A stretch of DNA of 64,000 nt, taken from Mycteria americana. Lineage: Eukaryota; Chordata; Aves; Ciconiiformes; Ciconiidae. How positions within the stretch are numbered: the stretch's first letter is position 1; each line of letters opens with the position of its first letter. Below are positions 61,986 to 64,000 of the stretch, one piece after another. Under the pieces are notes generated by a model, which did no database searches, had not been told where the DNA came from, and saw only the letters and a program-made list of their open reading frames with translations. The stretch is taken from NCBI RefSeq assembly GCF_035582795.1, contig NC_134367.1, positions 2,978,501 through 3,042,500 on the forward strand, read 5' to 3'. The position numbers were made by a program, and so were the translations under genes.

Positions 61986-64000
61986 CATAAATTGCTCATC
62001 TATCTAAAGTGTTTTACTGGTTGAAAGATAAAAGTAGATTGCCACTTATTTGTCTGAGCTGTCTCTGTTAGAAGAGTTTTTAGTGGCCAGAAGTTCAATG
62101 ACAAAATGAAAAAACGATGAAGAATTATTTCTCAGTATACTAAAAATGTGTACGCTTTACATGTGGCTATATGGACTAAGCCTAAGTGCATTAATTTAAA
62201 AGATGTGCTAATTATTCTTCCTCTTTAAAGAACAGGGGCAACAATATTATACTCACCAAAGGTCCAGCTGACAATCAGGAGGCCAATCTGACAGTGACAG
62301 CATACAGAATTGGAGGTAAAGTGATAAAGCAGTAAGAAAGCTAGAAAATGGAGGGATAAAAAGGAATCCCCAGGCAATCTGAATGTATGAGTCAGAGGAG
62401 GAAGGAAGGAGGATGGCTTGCAGAGGAGAACTAAAGGAAGGACTGAGGAAGTGTGGCTTTCAGGGTAACTGATGTGAGTGTGGAAAGAAGGATTGAGACG
62501 TGGAATTTCACGGGGACTCATTTTAAGGTCATGAGCCACAGAGGAAAGCCCCAAAAAGAAGGTGACCGGTGAACTGCCTCCTCATTACTATGGACTACAA
62601 CATAAGCAGAGCAGTTCCCAGGGGAGGCAGTTAACCCTCTGTGGGTCTCCATGTTGGCAGTATCCCCAGATTCTCAGTGCATCAGACCTAGTGTGCTGGA
62701 AAGAGAACTAATACACTAACAATTTGTGTAATCATTACGAGCAGCAAGGTTTTATTTTATATCTTACATTAGTACATAGCTTCACCAAATTAGAGCATGT
62801 GATATGCCTACATTTTTAATATCAGGAGGTTTCAATAAAGGTGAAGAGAAAAGAATCTTACTCTTTTAAAGCTTGCATAAAATACTGCATTTGAATACAA
62901 AGCAACTGCTTCCATGAACCATAAACCAGTCCCAATGCACCAAGGAGGTTCATTATTCGGCCCAAGAACACACATGAACAGCTCACAAATGCAAGCACAA
63001 ATGGCATCCCCTATGGCTTTTGTTTTAGTGAAGCCTCTGGCAGCAAGAGGTCTATTTCTTCGTTAACATCTTGATTTATCCTTGTTGGCAAGCTAGCCCA
63101 CCTTATTCCTTATATTGTGAAATGCACGCAATACCTTGGCTATGATTATGATATAGAAGTGACAGTTTAAACAGCCTTTAAGTAGCTTCATCATAGCCAT
63201 AAATGGCAAAAGGTTCTTTCATCACTTTTCTGTGGTTTGTATTTAAAATGACTGTTGTCCTCTTGGTATGTATCAGGGTAATATCTACCAGGACAGCAAA
63301 AGATACACTGTGTTACCTAAAAATTTTCACTGGTGTATATCTGTCAGTGATAATTCTGTTATTGCTTATGCTCAGATACTAGTGCTTCTAGTTCAGTCTT
63401 TCACCGGAGAAGCTTATGATTCATTGGCGAGAGAAATGTGTAAGTTGTGTCCAAAAGCTGGTAGAGTGAAAACCACAGCAATGTAGCAGCTTTGTTGGTA
63501 CTGAAACGAACCTTGGGACTTGTCCTTCCTTTTGGGAGGAGTACAGGTGCCGTAACGTGGCGTTATGCTGACATTTACAAGGTAGTTGTGTAGTAGTTGG
63601 TTATACCACCCCATACTGGCTTTCACATAATTTGTCCAGGCTAGAATGTGGTGCAGACCATATTCAACTCCCGTGAACAACGTGCATCCTGAAAATACAT
63701 CTGAGAGGGAACTCTGCTAGATTGGTCATGTGTTGCCAATTCAAACAAAGGTAAAGCATTAAAATAGTCAAACAGTAAAATGAGACTAGTAAGCTGTTGG
63801 CATTTGAACTTATTAAGGGTTCCCAGACTCTTGTCTACGTAGAACCCTCAGCAAAAAGATGAGGCAGTCTCGAGTGATATTAGTAGCTGAGCTGAATACA
63901 TCCAATCCTCCCATTTTTGGGAGCCCTGCCTGTCAGAAATGATGGATCAAACAAGTGTGAGGTATTGATGGTAAAGGGAACTCCTTGCTTTAAGAGCTTT
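61986..64000. other. Intron 1 stretch to the window end, nothing recognised
   Basis: AT-rich intron with no coding signature. A purine-rich stretch at about 62290-62480 gives a 109-codon minus-strand frame without recognisable domains. Confidence 0.55.

Larger units (their letters stand above)
16807..64000 (+). other. MSRA intron 1, 5' portion (continues past the window)
   Basis: The donor GTAGGG starts at 16807. I read the rest of the window for the second MSRA exon, which should open with the rest of a split Ala codon and a Lys-His-His segment and run toward the GCFW catalytic motif, and did not find it. Mammalian MSRA has very long introns, so an intron over 47 kb is expected. The intron holds CR1 pieces, simple repeats and long unremarkable AT-rich stretches. 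A divergent small exon or an alternative first exon could have been missed by eye. Confidence 0.7.

Noticed and set aside
1..64000. Endogenous retrovirus or LTR pairs, tRNA genes, CRISPR arrays, bacterial-type operons
   Set aside because: No paired LTR-like direct repeats, primer-binding site, tRNA cloverleaf or regularly spaced repeats were found. All clear mobile DNA here is CR1-type LINE.

Overview
The window looks like ordinary bird nuclear DNA. The organism call rests on many CR1 LINE retrotransposon copies, several ending in the avian-style 8-bp tail repeats (ATTCTATG or ATTCTGTG), on an AT-rich background with few other repeats, and on one sharp CpG island. The species cannot be fixed from the sequence. 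Nothing looks bacterial, plasmid or viral, and there are no operons or CRISPR arrays.

Only one host gene is recognisable. A CpG island at about 16.24-17.20 kb holds the first coding exon (16677-16806, + strand) of MSRA, peptide methionine (S)-S-oxide reductase. The exon encodes 43 complete codons plus one base: an Arg-rich mitochondrial-type leader, a second in-frame Met followed by a myristoylation-type motif, and the ALPGR...PVA segment that joins the catalytic domain in vertebrate MSRA. It ends at a consensus donor in phase 1. I found no exon 2, so 16807-64000 is read as the 5' part of a very long intron 1, in line with the very long introns of mammalian MSRA.

Layout. 1-16.2 kb is the upstream flank; it holds a 2.3-kb relic of an old CR1 on the + strand (about 3.82-6.13 kb), a second CR1 piece directly behind it, and two CpG-retaining pockets (about 0.87-1.29 and 9.08-9.45 kb) that could be regulatory or non-coding exons. 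16.2-17.2 kb is the island, containing a degenerate minisatellite of four units of about 54-63 bp upstream of the exon and a (GGGGTA)9 array with G-quadruplex potential 268 bp past the donor. 17.2-64 kb is intron, with about nine further CR1 pieces. The largest is a decayed copy about 3.3 kb long on the minus strand (about 18.33-21.64 kb) that keeps traces of ORF1, endonuclease and reverse transcriptase. The best preserved is a 5'-truncated copy at about 28.57-28.99 kb, still open for the last 96 codons of ORF2.

Most other open reading frames are short, overlap on both strands, and are chance or CR1-derived. I found no convincing new biological system. The points most worth checking are the dual-start first exon, the promoter minisatellite and G-rich array, and the CpG-retaining non-coding pockets.
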